Source: Bacteroidales bacterium
GTDB taxonomy: Bacteria; Bacteroidota; Bacteroidia; Bacteroidales; UBA932
Length of the DNA stretch: 64,000 nt
Assembly (NCBI GenBank): GCA_024401855.1
Contig: JAKSKH010000001.1
Coordinates: forward strand, 62,001 to 126,000
Direction: 5' to 3'
Part shown: one piece after another, positions 9,795-17,912 of the stretch
Layout: each line of letters opens with the position of its first letter
How positions within the stretch are numbered: the first letter of the stretch is position 1
Program-made: the position numbers and the translations under genes
The notes under the pieces: generated by a model
The model's database searches: none
Seen by the model: only the letters and a program-made list of their open reading frames with translations
Told to the model about the DNA's origin: nothing

Positions 9795-11237
9795 ATGACT
9801 CAGCCAGCAAAAAAAACCAACTACAGATGGATTATCTGCGCGATGCTGTTCTTCGCAACGACCATCAACTACATGGACCGTCAGGTACTTTCACTCACGT
9901 TCGAAGATTTCATCCGTCCCGAATTCCACTGGACCAACAACCACTACGGAACCATTACGGGAATATTTTCACTGTTCTATGCAGTTGCAATGCTTTTTGC
10001 CGGCAGTCTGGTTGACAAACTCGGCACAAAGAAAGGATATCTCTGGAGCATAGGAATATGGTCTGCAGGTGCCTGTGCCCACGCAATTTGCGGTGTTCTG
10101 ACCCAGAAGTTCGTGGGTGTAGGAAGCGCCGAAGCCATGAAAGCGCTCAGTTCCGCCGACGCCGTTGCAAGGATTGCCACGGTGAGCATGACCCTGTTCA
10201 TCATCGCCCGATGCATACTGGCGCTCGGAGAGGCCGGAAACTTCCCGGCTGCAATCAAGGCCACCGCCGAGTACTTCCCAAAGAAAGACCGCGCCTTCTC
10301 CACTTCCATTTTCAATGCGGGTTCAACCATAGGCGCTCTCGTGGCTCCTTTCTGTATCCCCGCCCTCGCGGCGAAATACGGATGGGAAGCCGCATTCATA
10401 ATCATTGGAGCCCTCGGTTTCGTCTGGATGGGATTCTGGACATTCGTATATAAGAAACCGGACAGGAATCCTGCCGTAAACGCCGCTGAACTCGAATACA
10501 TAGAGCAGGACAAAGCTGAAGAGGAAGCGGAAAAGGCCGCAGCCGCCGAGGCCGCAAAGAACGAAAAGAAAATATCCCTCTGGAAATGCTTCACCTACAA
10601 GCAGACCTGGGCATTCGCCTTCGGAAAGCTTCTCCCGGACGGAGTGTGGTGGTTCTTCCTGTTCTGGATGCCTTCCTTCCTTAAGAACGTCTACGGAATG
10701 AGTTCAACGGAGCCCAGATTCCAGATTGCCATCGGCGCCCTTTATCTCATAGTGATGCTCTCCATATTCGGAGGATACCTCCCCACCATATTCATCGAGA
10801 AGAAGAAAATGAACCCCTATGCGGGACGCATGCGCGCCATGCTGATTTTCGCGTTCTTCCCTCTTGTGGCACTGGGAGCCCTGCCGCTGGCGCATGTTTC
10901 CTACTGGATTCCCGTAGTGCTCGTAGGCATTGCCGCGGCAGCACACCAGTCATGGAGCGCCAATATCTTCTCGACCGTAGGTGACATGTTCCCCAAGTCA
11001 ACCATTGCAACAGTCACCGGAATAGGAGGAATGGCCGGAGGACTCGGAAGCTTCTTCATCCAGAAAGGAGCGGGAATGCTCTTCGATGCCAGTGAGAACG
11101 GAGCATGGAATATCCTGGGATGCCAGGGAATTGAGGCCGGATACCTCATCATGTTCACATTCTGCGGGCTTGCCTACCTGCTCAGCTGGATTATCATGAA
11201 GACTCTGGTTCCGGAATACAAGCCGGTAAAACTATAG
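9795..11237 (+). CDS. MFS hexuronate-type transporter (ACS family)
   Basis: A 480-residue major-facilitator protein with about twelve membrane segments. The N-terminal TINYMDRQVLSL is characteristic of the anion:cation symporter (ExuT) branch, and EAGNFPAAIKATAEYFP is the conserved segment after helix 4-5 seen in hexuronate and glucarate transporters. A charged central loop rich in Glu/Ala/Lys (about residues 235-255) joins the halves. The kdgK-eda context supports uptake of a hexuronate such as galacturonate or glucuronate. Its stop overlaps by 6 nt the end of the convergent 558-residue gene. Confidence 0.88.
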   Translation: MTQPAKKTNYRWIICAMLFFATTINYMDRQVLSLTFEDFIRPEFHWTNNHYGTITGIFSLFYAVAMLFAGSLVDKLGTKKGYLWSIGIWSAGACAHAICGVLTQKFVGVGSAEAMKALSSADAVARIATVSMTLFIIARCILALGEAGNFPAAIKATAEYFPKKDRAFSTSIFNAGSTIGALVAPFCIPALAAKYGWEAAFIIIGALGFVWMGFWTFVYKKPDRNPAVNAAELEYIEQDKAEEEAEKAAAAEAAKNEKKISLWKCFTYKQTWAFAFGKLLPDGVWWFFLFWMPSFLKNVYGMSSTEPRFQIAIGALYLIVMLSIFGGYLPTIFIEKKKMNPYAGRMRAMLIFAFFPLVALGALPLAHVSYWIPVVLVGIAAAAHQSWSANIFSTVGDMFPKSTIATVTGIGGMAGGLGSFFIQKGAGMLFDASENGAWNILGCQGIEAGYLIMFTFCGLAYLLSWIIMKTLVPEYKPVKL

Positions 11238-12908
11238 ATTCCCGAGTGTTGCGTAAACGGGGGTCCCGTCCGCTGACAGGCCCTCCGCAACTGCATCGAA
11301 ACGCCCTTCGTAGGCAGGCCGCTTGATTTTCACCCGATAAGACTCACCCTTGGGTATGTTGATTACCGGATGCCACCATATGGTCTGACGGTAGTCCGGA
11401 TATTCGGGACCGGCCCCGCTGCAGGTATAAGCCCTTGGAACGGATGCTCCCTGGAAGTTCACTATCCTCACATTGTCCGCAAACGGGCATGAAGGCAGAT
11501 TTCCCTTGTAAGTCACGAAGTTCACGACGCCTCCGAACAGGCGTGTGCCGATGAGGTAGCTGTAGGGATACACATCTATGTACTGCACCAGGAGCGGGTC
11601 ATATTCGAGAATCCTGCTCTGGTCCAGAACGGGAATTCCATCTATCATCGCCATCGACATGCCGGAAGACATATATACGGTATTGTAGGAATCCTGCATC
11701 CTTACCCTGATGTTCGAGCCGGAACCGGTCCTGGTTTCCTGGACTATCTCGGAGAGCACCTCCCTCATGTCGGGGAATCTGGTATAGTCGTCAAGAACGT
11801 ACCGCACAGGCTTGGTTCTGAGAAGCTGAAGCCTTCCATCCGGGATATATTCATACAGCGTATCGGCGTTGAATGCTTTCTCCACCTGCATCCCAACGCT
11901 TCTTGCGGCCAGTCTGCCGGCAAGACAGGAACTCAGTTTCAGAGGAGCCACGGCCCCCGGGCCGACGTTGACAAAGGGAGATACAATCTCAAGGTGGCAG
12001 CCGTTGTCCGCATCCAGTCCTTCTATCTCAAGGAATATTTCCTGTTCTCCGAATATGTTGGTCGTGAAGAAAGAGACTTCTCCGTTCCCGCCTATGCGGG
12101 CGGAATACGGATTGGGCACCAGACCGGGAGTTGACAGGAAAGCATGCATTCCGGCTGTTCCGGCGATAAGATCAGCGTTTGCGCCTACAACGCGGGCCCG
12201 GACAATCTCCCCTTCATATTCCGGAGTCCTCTCCATTGAAAAGCCTTCCGCAGGCGGAAGAGCTTTAACCCCGCGCACAAAAGAAGCGATTCCTTCGTTG
12301 TAAGGAGCGGCTATGCCGTCATTGTGGAAAACCGAAAGGTTCAGGCTAACGTCGGCCCCGGAATTGTTCTTAATGAGAATGGCATCCCTGCCCTCCGGCA
12401 CAAGTTCTATCCCCGAAGAAGCTCCGGGCGCGCTTTCCTTGCAGAAATCCTCATACGCTGCCGCATCGACAAGTTCAACGCCGGACTTCACGCGCGCGCC
12501 TGAGAAAGTGTTGAAAACAGACACCGTCCTTGAGCCCGGAAGATAGTCGTACCCCTTTTCATTGCAGCTCTGGGCCGTATAGGCAATCAACCTGTAGTTC
12601 CCTGTAGGGACTGTATTGGGAATTTCCAGGCAACCGGCGCCGCGGCCGTTCTTCAGGGAAATCTTGGCCGTCTGCGCCATTCCATCGGAGGAGTGCAGTT
12701 CAACATAGGCTATCTCACTGAAAGACGACAGCCTGCCGGTATTCACATCAAGGCAATATGCAGAGCACCAGATTGCATCTCCGGCCACATAAACCGTCCT
12801 GTCTGTAGACAGATAAACCCTTTCCCTCAGATGGTCTTCCGCCTGCAGCTGGAATGCGGACAGGCTCAGGCACAGAAGTATATGAATAAGTCTTTTCATC
12901 ATTCTCAA
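11232..12908 (-). CDS. secreted protein with MG2-like N-terminus and plug-like C-terminus, unknown function
   Basis: A 558-residue exported protein (signal peptide ending near LQAEDHL). Residues about 28-125 look like the macroglobulin MG2 fold of Bacteroidota surface proteins (RVYLSTDRTVYVAGDAIW, then TGNYRLIAYTAQ). Residues about 385-475 resemble the TonB receptor plug (MAMIDGIPVLD, FGGVVNFVTYKG), yet no beta-barrel follows. It is the last gene of a four-gene operon, two bases after the DUF4249 lipoprotein. It is probably periplasmic or surface-exposed and may act with the TonB receptor encoded upstream. No enzymatic motif was seen. Confidence 0.62.
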   Translation of the reverse strand: MRMMKRLIHILLCLSLSAFQLQAEDHLRERVYLSTDRTVYVAGDAIWCSAYCLDVNTGRLSSFSEIAYVELHSSDGMAQTAKISLKNGRGAGCLEIPNTVPTGNYRLIAYTAQSCNEKGYDYLPGSRTVSVFNTFSGARVKSGVELVDAAAYEDFCKESAPGASSGIELVPEGRDAILIKNNSGADVSLNLSVFHNDGIAAPYNEGIASFVRGVKALPPAEGFSMERTPEYEGEIVRARVVGANADLIAGTAGMHAFLSTPGLVPNPYSARIGGNGEVSFFTTNIFGEQEIFLEIEGLDADNGCHLEIVSPFVNVGPGAVAPLKLSSCLAGRLAARSVGMQVEKAFNADTLYEYIPDGRLQLLRTKPVRYVLDDYTRFPDMREVLSEIVQETRTGSGSNIRVRMQDSYNTVYMSSGMSMAMIDGIPVLDQSRILEYDPLLVQYIDVYPYSYLIGTRLFGGVVNFVTYKGNLPSCPFADNVRIVNFQGASVPRAYTCSGAGPEYPDYRQTIWWHPVINIPKGESYRVKIKRPAYEGRFDAVAEGLSADGTPVYATLGNL

Positions 12909-12910
12909 AT

Positions 12911-14074
12911 TCAGATATGGTCATTCGGCCAGTAAGACGGCTTTTCCTTTGTTCCGCCAGAAAGGCGGCAGTCAACACAGTTAGCGGCAGCCCATGTAAC
13001 GTCCTCCCCGCCGGTTATATTCACTTCCAAGTCGACGGGACGCATATTCTTGTACATATATGCGGAATACCAGTCCTCCGCAGCGATGGCCTCGGGCAGG
13101 TCCACGCTGCTCCTGTCCACGAGGTAATATCCGGTCTTGTCATTGTCTATCCACATCTCGGCGGAGGCGACATAGGCGGCGTTGACATATCCTATAACGT
13201 TTTCGTCCGGATTGCCGATGCAATGGATATTCCCCCTCATGGAACTCGGCATAGGCGACAGGAGGTCTCCGGAACTGCCCGAGTTTGTACGTATATTGTT
13301 CCAGTAACGGTAACTGTCTTCGTTTATGGCCTCGACATATACTTCTATGTGATACAGGACGCTCAGGCGGTTGTCCCTGCAGGGAATGGACAGGAAATCC
13401 AGATCCTCGAAACGGTTTTCGCTCTGGAGGGAGGTATCGAATATCATTATGTCTGAGGACGGTCTGGATGTCCAGCAGTAATATATGTTCTCCCTGTCCG
13501 TGAAATTCGCAATATAGCCTGAAGATTTGGCTGTAGGGGGAACATAGTAGAATTTGGCCTCATAAAATGAATGATACTCCCAGGTCTCGGTATAGGTCCA
13601 GCGGTAATGGCTCTCTTTTCCGTTGCCGTGAGCGCTTATCCCGAGCTCCACTGTTTCATTGTCTTCCGCCAGCCTGTGGGACAGCCTTTCAACCGTAGGC
13701 GCGGCAGTCACCTCGCACCAGTCGCTTTCGTACTGTTTTCCTGAAGATGAATTCTTCACGCACAGTTTATGGCGGACACCGGGATCGGCATTCATAAGAT
13801 CCACGTGATAAAGGGCGTTGTCGGTACTGATACCATTATATGTCTTTCCGTCCTCCGCCTCAACCCATACCTTGCACTGGGGTACATGATATACGTTTTC
13901 TCCGGCCAGGGGCTCCGAGACGGAAACGCTTATTCCGGAAATCCCGCCGATGAGAATGTCGCCGTCTATCACCATGCTGCCGGAACCTTCCGGGGCCTCT
14001 ATGGAAAAAGGATATACGCAGGACACGAGCGGAAGCAGCGCCAGCAGGGTCATCAATATGTTTTTCCGTTTCAT
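12911..14074 (-). CDS. DUF4249-family lipoprotein
   Basis: A 387-residue lipoprotein: signal MKRKNILMTLLALLPLVSC, with the cysteine at residue 19 as the lipidation site. The body resembles DUF4249, a beta-rich domain that starts with an immunoglobulin-like region (VIDGDILIG...ISVSVSEP) and is encoded next to TonB receptors in Bacteroidota. Its start overlaps the receptor's stop by one base. By analogy with SusD it may be an accessory at the outer membrane face, but no ligand is known. A small C-terminal Cys-containing motif (ANCVDCRLSGG) is typical of the family. Confidence 0.78.
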   Translation of the reverse strand: MKRKNILMTLLALLPLVSCVYPFSIEAPEGSGSMVIDGDILIGGISGISVSVSEPLAGENVYHVPQCKVWVEAEDGKTYNGISTDNALYHVDLMNADPGVRHKLCVKNSSSGKQYESDWCEVTAAPTVERLSHRLAEDNETVELGISAHGNGKESHYRWTYTETWEYHSFYEAKFYYVPPTAKSSGYIANFTDRENIYYCWTSRPSSDIMIFDTSLQSENRFEDLDFLSIPCRDNRLSVLYHIEVYVEAINEDSYRYWNNIRTNSGSSGDLLSPMPSSMRGNIHCIGNPDENVIGYVNAAYVASAEMWIDNDKTGYYLVDRSSVDLPEAIAAEDWYSAYMYKNMRPVDLEVNITGGEDVTWAAANCVDCRLSGGTKEKPSYWPNDHI

Positions 14075-16734
14075 CAGAACTTGAGGTTAAGGTTGAGATA
14101 AGGGATGGGGCAGGCGAACACGGACAGCATGTGCCCGGAAACAGCGGCGCCTTCCGTGGTGTAATAGACGGAATAGGCGTTCTTCCTCCCCGTCACGTTG
14201 TACACTCCGAGAGTGAATGAAAGGTAGGTGAGTTTCTTCAGATAATGGCTCGGCTCAACATTGACTGCAAGGTCAAGACGGAAGTAGTCGGGAATTCTGT
14301 ACTCATTCCTGTCCGAGTATTCAAGGCGTTTGCCTCCGCCGTAACGGAACACTCCTATCGGGACCGTCACCGGACGCCCTGTCGAATAATCCGCGTTGCA
14401 GGACAGGGAGAACCTGTGGGTGAACTTGTAATTGCCCACCAGCTTGAAATCGTGCGGCTTGTCGTGGGGGGCATTGTACCATCCCCCTCCGTTGATGGTC
14501 TCCGGGCCTCTGTCCTGCATTTCCTTCAAAAGGGATCTGGAATAGGTGTATGAGAGCCAGCCGTTGAGTTTGCCTATGCTCTTCCTCACCATGAACTCCA
14601 CTCCATAAGCCCTGTTGTAAACGGGAACAAGGTCGGACACCAGGTTTTCATTCATCACCAGAACAGCTCCGGATTTGTAGTCCAGCATATTGGAAGCCTT
14701 CTTCCAATACCCTTCCAGGGAGATGTCAACCTTTCCCTCGGCAACGGTCCAGTACAGTCCGGAAGCCGCCTGCCATCCTGTCTGCGGCTTGATGGAAGCG
14801 TTGCTGAGCTGCCACGTGTCCATGGGTGAGACGGATGCTGTATTCGATATGAGATGAACATTCTGGCTCATGCTGTTGAACCCGGCCTTGATGGAAAGAT
14901 CTGGTCTGAACGAATACTTTCCGGATACGCGCAGTTCCGGCACGCCGTAGAAGCAGGAGTTCTCCATACCGAGAAAACCGGCCATGCGGAGCCCCAGGTC
15001 GAAGGAGAGCTTTTCGCTGACTCTCCAGCTGTCTCCGAAGTAAAGCGCGGGCTCCAATGCCTTCTGCATCGGCAGAGCGGTATTTTTAACGAAGCTCACT
15101 TCCTCGGAAGACAGAGGCGCCATAGCTCCCGGATTAAGCATGTAGTAAACGGCATCGAATCCGTAGGAGAAGGTATGGCTGTCGTTCAGAATGGTTTTGA
15201 AATTCAACTTGGCGAATGCCTGACGGATTCCTGTGCTGTAGTTATATCCGGAATATCTGTTGAAACTGTTTTCAAGGGAACTGTTGTATCCGTCATAGCC
15301 GGCGGTGGCCACCATGCTGTTCCTCTCGCTGAAATTGCTGCGCCATTTCAAGGACAGGTTGAGGTTCGAATACCGGAATGTAGTGTCTCCGGAAAAACTG
15401 AAACCGTCATAAGATGTGTACGCGCAGGCATGGATGGAGTTCTTTCCGTTCACCTTGTGGCTTACATTCACGTTCAGGTCCCGGAAAGACGCCCTGCCTC
15501 CGGCATAGGCGCTGGCATTCTTTGGAAGAAGGTTCAATATCCAGTTGGAATAGCTCGTGCGCCCGCCGATTATGAAAGTGGTCCTGTCCTTGATAATCGG
15601 GCCTTCAAGATGGAAGCGGCCCGTAAGCAGGCCTATTCCCAGAGACCCGGTTATTTTCTTGGAGTTGCCTTCCCTCCCGCGCACGTCGAGCACGGAGGAT
15701 ATGCGTCCTCCGTATTCCACCGGAATCGAGCTCTTGTACAGCTCTATTCCGCTTATCACATCGGTATTGAAAGCGGAGAACACCCCGAACATATGCGAAG
15801 GGTTGTAGATGGTATTGTCGTTGAAGAGGATAAGATTCTGGTCGGAGGAGCCACCGCGCACATTGAACCCGTTGGACGCCTCTCCGGCCGACTTGACACC
15901 CGGAAGCGTGAGCACGACCTTGAGCACGTCGGACTCGCCGAAGGCCGTGGGAATCTTCTTCACCATGTTCACGCGCACCTTCTCCACACCCATTATTGCA
16001 TCCTTATGATGGGATATCTGGTCGGCGGAAACAACAGCTCCCTTCAGTGCAGTCACTTTCTCCTTCATGGTCACATCAAGCCCGCCGTTATCGTAAACAA
16101 GAAGCGAGAGATGCAGGTCATCCATGGAGTACCCGCTGAAATTCAACGTACTGGATCCTACCGGAAGAAGAATCTTATAGAAGCCGGCGGCATCCGTTAC
16201 GGTGTATAATCCGGATCCGTCATAGACCGACACTCCCACAAGGGGTTCTCCGGATGCCACGTCACGCACATGCCCGCTGACGTAAACCTTGCCTGTCCGC
16301 CCGGCCTCCTTCTCGCCGATTTCATATACCTTGTTCGCGAAAGTGGCGACCATATTCCTGTCTGCCAGATACTTGCGCAAGGTGCTGTCATTATCGGCAC
16401 CTGACGTCCTGTCGAAATATCCGTACGGCAGTGACGACCTGATGCTCTGTGAATGCAGGATGAACAGAGCCTCTCCGTATTCGCTCATGCGGTAACCCTT
16501 TTCCGCAAGCAGGGGGCGTACGGAATCCAGAAGAGCTTCGCGGCTGCATCGCAACGTGAAAGTGGACTGTTCCTTTTCATCCTTGACGTAATATACCGGA
16601 CGGCCCGTGTTTTTGCGGAGGAAACGGACGAGCGAATCGAGCTCGACCCTTTTCACTTCCAGTTCCTCCCCGGCAGAAGCGGACAAAGGGACGAACGTGC
16701 ACAAAAGTGCCAGCAGCAGAGCAAACCTTTTCAT
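14074..16734 (-). CDS. TonB-dependent outer-membrane receptor with STN domain
   Basis: An 886-residue receptor. A signal peptide is followed by a short N-terminal STN-like domain (about residues 22-100: VKRVELDSLVRFLRKNTGRP), a carboxypeptidase-regulatory-like domain (about 150-235: VSGHVRDVASGEPLVGVSV), a plug (GFNVRGGSSDQNLILFND...) and a 22-strand barrel ending in LNLNLKF. The STN domain in other receptors signals to an anti-sigma factor, but no FecR or ECF sigma gene is adjacent. It is not a SusC with a SusD partner; its partner is DUF4249. The cargo is unknown. It overlaps both neighbours at the stop/start codons. Confidence 0.9.
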   Translation of the reverse strand: MKRFALLLALLCTFVPLSASAGEELEVKRVELDSLVRFLRKNTGRPVYYVKDEKEQSTFTLRCSREALLDSVRPLLAEKGYRMSEYGEALFILHSQSIRSSLPYGYFDRTSGADNDSTLRKYLADRNMVATFANKVYEIGEKEAGRTGKVYVSGHVRDVASGEPLVGVSVYDGSGLYTVTDAAGFYKILLPVGSSTLNFSGYSMDDLHLSLLVYDNGGLDVTMKEKVTALKGAVVSADQISHHKDAIMGVEKVRVNMVKKIPTAFGESDVLKVVLTLPGVKSAGEASNGFNVRGGSSDQNLILFNDNTIYNPSHMFGVFSAFNTDVISGIELYKSSIPVEYGGRISSVLDVRGREGNSKKITGSLGIGLLTGRFHLEGPIIKDRTTFIIGGRTSYSNWILNLLPKNASAYAGGRASFRDLNVNVSHKVNGKNSIHACAYTSYDGFSFSGDTTFRYSNLNLSLKWRSNFSERNSMVATAGYDGYNSSLENSFNRYSGYNYSTGIRQAFAKLNFKTILNDSHTFSYGFDAVYYMLNPGAMAPLSSEEVSFVKNTALPMQKALEPALYFGDSWRVSEKLSFDLGLRMAGFLGMENSCFYGVPELRVSGKYSFRPDLSIKAGFNSMSQNVHLISNTASVSPMDTWQLSNASIKPQTGWQAASGLYWTVAEGKVDISLEGYWKKASNMLDYKSGAVLVMNENLVSDLVPVYNRAYGVEFMVRKSIGKLNGWLSYTYSRSLLKEMQDRGPETINGGGWYNAPHDKPHDFKLVGNYKFTHRFSLSCNADYSTGRPVTVPIGVFRYGGGKRLEYSDRNEYRIPDYFRLDLAVNVEPSHYLKKLTYLSFTLGVYNVTGRKNAYSVYYTTEGAAVSGHMLSVFACPIPYLNLNLKF

Positions 16735-17441
16735 CTTCCGGCCTTCCGTATCTTGAACGCCGCGCGGAAATACTCCTCCGGAGAAGCCCCGGACGGCAGA
16801 TTGCTTTTCTTCACGCCGAGAAGCTTCCTGACGGATCCCTTGTTCCTGAGGGGGACAAGTTCTCCTTCCGGGGTAAGCGCATAAAAATCGGCGTGGTATC
16901 TGAAATATCTGTGGACATCACGACGGTAGGCGGGGTCTTCGTAACCTATGCCGTCTCCGTTTACGGAGAAGTCGGTACTCTCGGCCAGAGTCTTCCCCAC
17001 CCGTCTGTAAAGCTTGTAATCCGCATCTTCGAGAAGTTCATAGAAACCTTCCCCGGCGCCCTTCACCCCCTGAAGGAAGAGATTGTCCAGACGGGCTTTC
17101 CCCATTGTGAAATACAGGACATATTCCCTGTCAAGGTCAAGGACCACCGAATTCCTGTCCGGCATAACCACCGGCTGATGTCTCACGGCATCTATGTTCA
17201 AAAGGAGGTTCTTGTACAGCTTGCCGCCGAAAAGCACTTCCCCCGTCTTGAATTCGGGAGATTGCCAGTAGGAATTCCCGTTATGGGGGAAATTGTACCT
17301 GACGGCCTGCTTCTGTCTGAAAAGGGTGGAGACCTTGCCCGAGGAATCCTGGAACGCCTGCCTCTCAGGGTAATCCTGGGAATATCCGGTCAGGGATGCA
17401 AAGGCAAGGGCCAGAACGATGTACGTCTTTTTCAAGTTCAT
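16731..17441 (-). CDS. secreted protein of unknown function, first gene of TonB/DUF4249 operon
   Basis: A 236-residue exported protein (MNLKKTYIVLALAFASLTGYSQ). It matches a widespread Bacteroidota pattern that I recognise only loosely: a beta-rich N-terminal half (LYKNLLLNIDAVRHQPVV), then GFYELLEDADYKLYRRVGKTL and a C-terminal segment with basic residues (VRKLLGVKK) and a helix. No enzymatic motif is visible. The frame is open to 17519, but the ATG at 17441 follows a TAGTTTTG box by five bases and begins a good signal peptide. The stop overlaps the TonB receptor start. Confidence 0.72.
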   Translation of the reverse strand: MNLKKTYIVLALAFASLTGYSQDYPERQAFQDSSGKVSTLFRQKQAVRYNFPHNGNSYWQSPEFKTGEVLFGGKLYKNLLLNIDAVRHQPVVMPDRNSVVLDLDREYVLYFTMGKARLDNLFLQGVKGAGEGFYELLEDADYKLYRRVGKTLAESTDFSVNGDGIGYEDPAYRRDVHRYFRYHADFYALTPEGELVPLRNKGSVRKLLGVKKSNLPSGASPEEYFRAAFKIRKAGR

Positions 17442-17446
17442 ACCCG

Positions 17447-17454
17447 CAAAACTA
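17447..17454 (-). promoter_or_regulatory. -7 promoter box TAGTTTTG for the TonB/DUF4249 operon
   Basis: Exact TAnnTTTG match five bases before the ATG at 17441, again predicting a leaderless mRNA for the first gene. Confidence 0.6.
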
Positions 17455-17494
17455 ACAATAATTGGGCAAAGTTGTTGTGTTTCATAAAAATTAC

Positions 17495-17502
17495 TATCTT
17501 TG
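17495..17502 (+). promoter_or_regulatory. -7 promoter box TATCTTTG for rpsO, with upstream TTG
   Basis: Exact TAnnTTTG match. TTG triplets at 17472-17477 lie 17-20 bp upstream, where the Bacteroidota -33 element is expected. The transcript has a leader of about 50 nt. Confidence 0.75.
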
Positions 17503-17511
17503 CAGTTCGTT

Positions 17512-17528
17512 CCGCCCACGGTGGGAGG
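17512..17528 (+). promoter_or_regulatory. GC-rich hairpin in the rpsO leader, possible S15 operator
   Basis: CCgCCCAC and GTGGGaGG form a short inverted repeat (5 bp plus 2 bp across one mismatch) in the rpsO 5' leader. In several bacteria S15 represses its own mRNA through leader structures. I cannot tell whether this one folds or binds S15. Confidence 0.35.
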
Positions 17529-17557
17529 AGCATTTTAACAAATTAATTTTTTGCGCA

Positions 17558-17833
17558 ATGGCTGAATATTTAATGCCAGAGAAAAAGCAGGAGATTTTCG
17601 CGAAGTACGGAAAGTCTAATAAGGACACAGGTTCTGCAGAGAGTCAGGTTGCTTTATTTTCCTACCGTATCGCTCACCTTACCGAGCATGTGAAGAAGAA
17701 CAAGAAAGACGTGGTTACACGCCGCTCGCTTCTCCGCCTCGTAGGTAAGAGACGTCAGATTCTGGACTACCTCCAGAAGGTTGACATCGAGAGATACAGG
17801 AATATCGTCAAGGAGCTCGGTCTCCGTCGATAA
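17558..17833 (+). CDS. rpsO: 30S ribosomal protein S15
   Basis: A 91-residue ribosomal protein that binds 16S rRNA helices 20-22. The family core is clear: [48 protein letters not shown] and the terminal [14 protein letters not shown]. The longer open frame from 17462 includes the promoter box, so the ATG at 17558 is the start. It is followed by a strong terminator and then pnp, the classic rpsO-pnp order. Confidence 0.98.
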   Translation: MAEYLMPEKKQEIFAKYGKSNKDTGSAESQVALFSYRIAHLTEHVKKNKKDVVTRRSLLRLVGKRRQILDYLQKVDIERYRNIVKELGLRR

Positions 17834-17853
17834 TCGGAAATAGGAAAAGACAA

Positions 17854-17886
17854 GGGGTGGTGCCCGGGCGGTACCATCCCTTTTTT
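17854..17886 (+). terminator. Rho-independent terminator between rpsO and pnp
   Basis: Arms 17854-17864 and 17870-17880 pair over 11 bp (two G-U pairs) around a 5-nt loop, followed by six T at 17881-17886. It should end most rpsO transcripts; read-through may supply pnp, for which I see no clear separate -7 box. Confidence 0.88.
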
Positions 17887-17912
17887 ACGGAAAGACGTTA
17901 AGGAAAACAATA

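Noticed and set aside
14854..16209. 451-codon open frame on the + strand
   Set aside because: It lies wholly antisense to the TonB receptor gene and reads as low-quality protein; its openness follows from codon bias of the real gene.
11232..16734. SusC/SusD glycan utilisation locus
   Set aside because: There is no SusD gene, no glycoside hydrolase and no FecR/sigma pair; the accessory lipoprotein is DUF4249.
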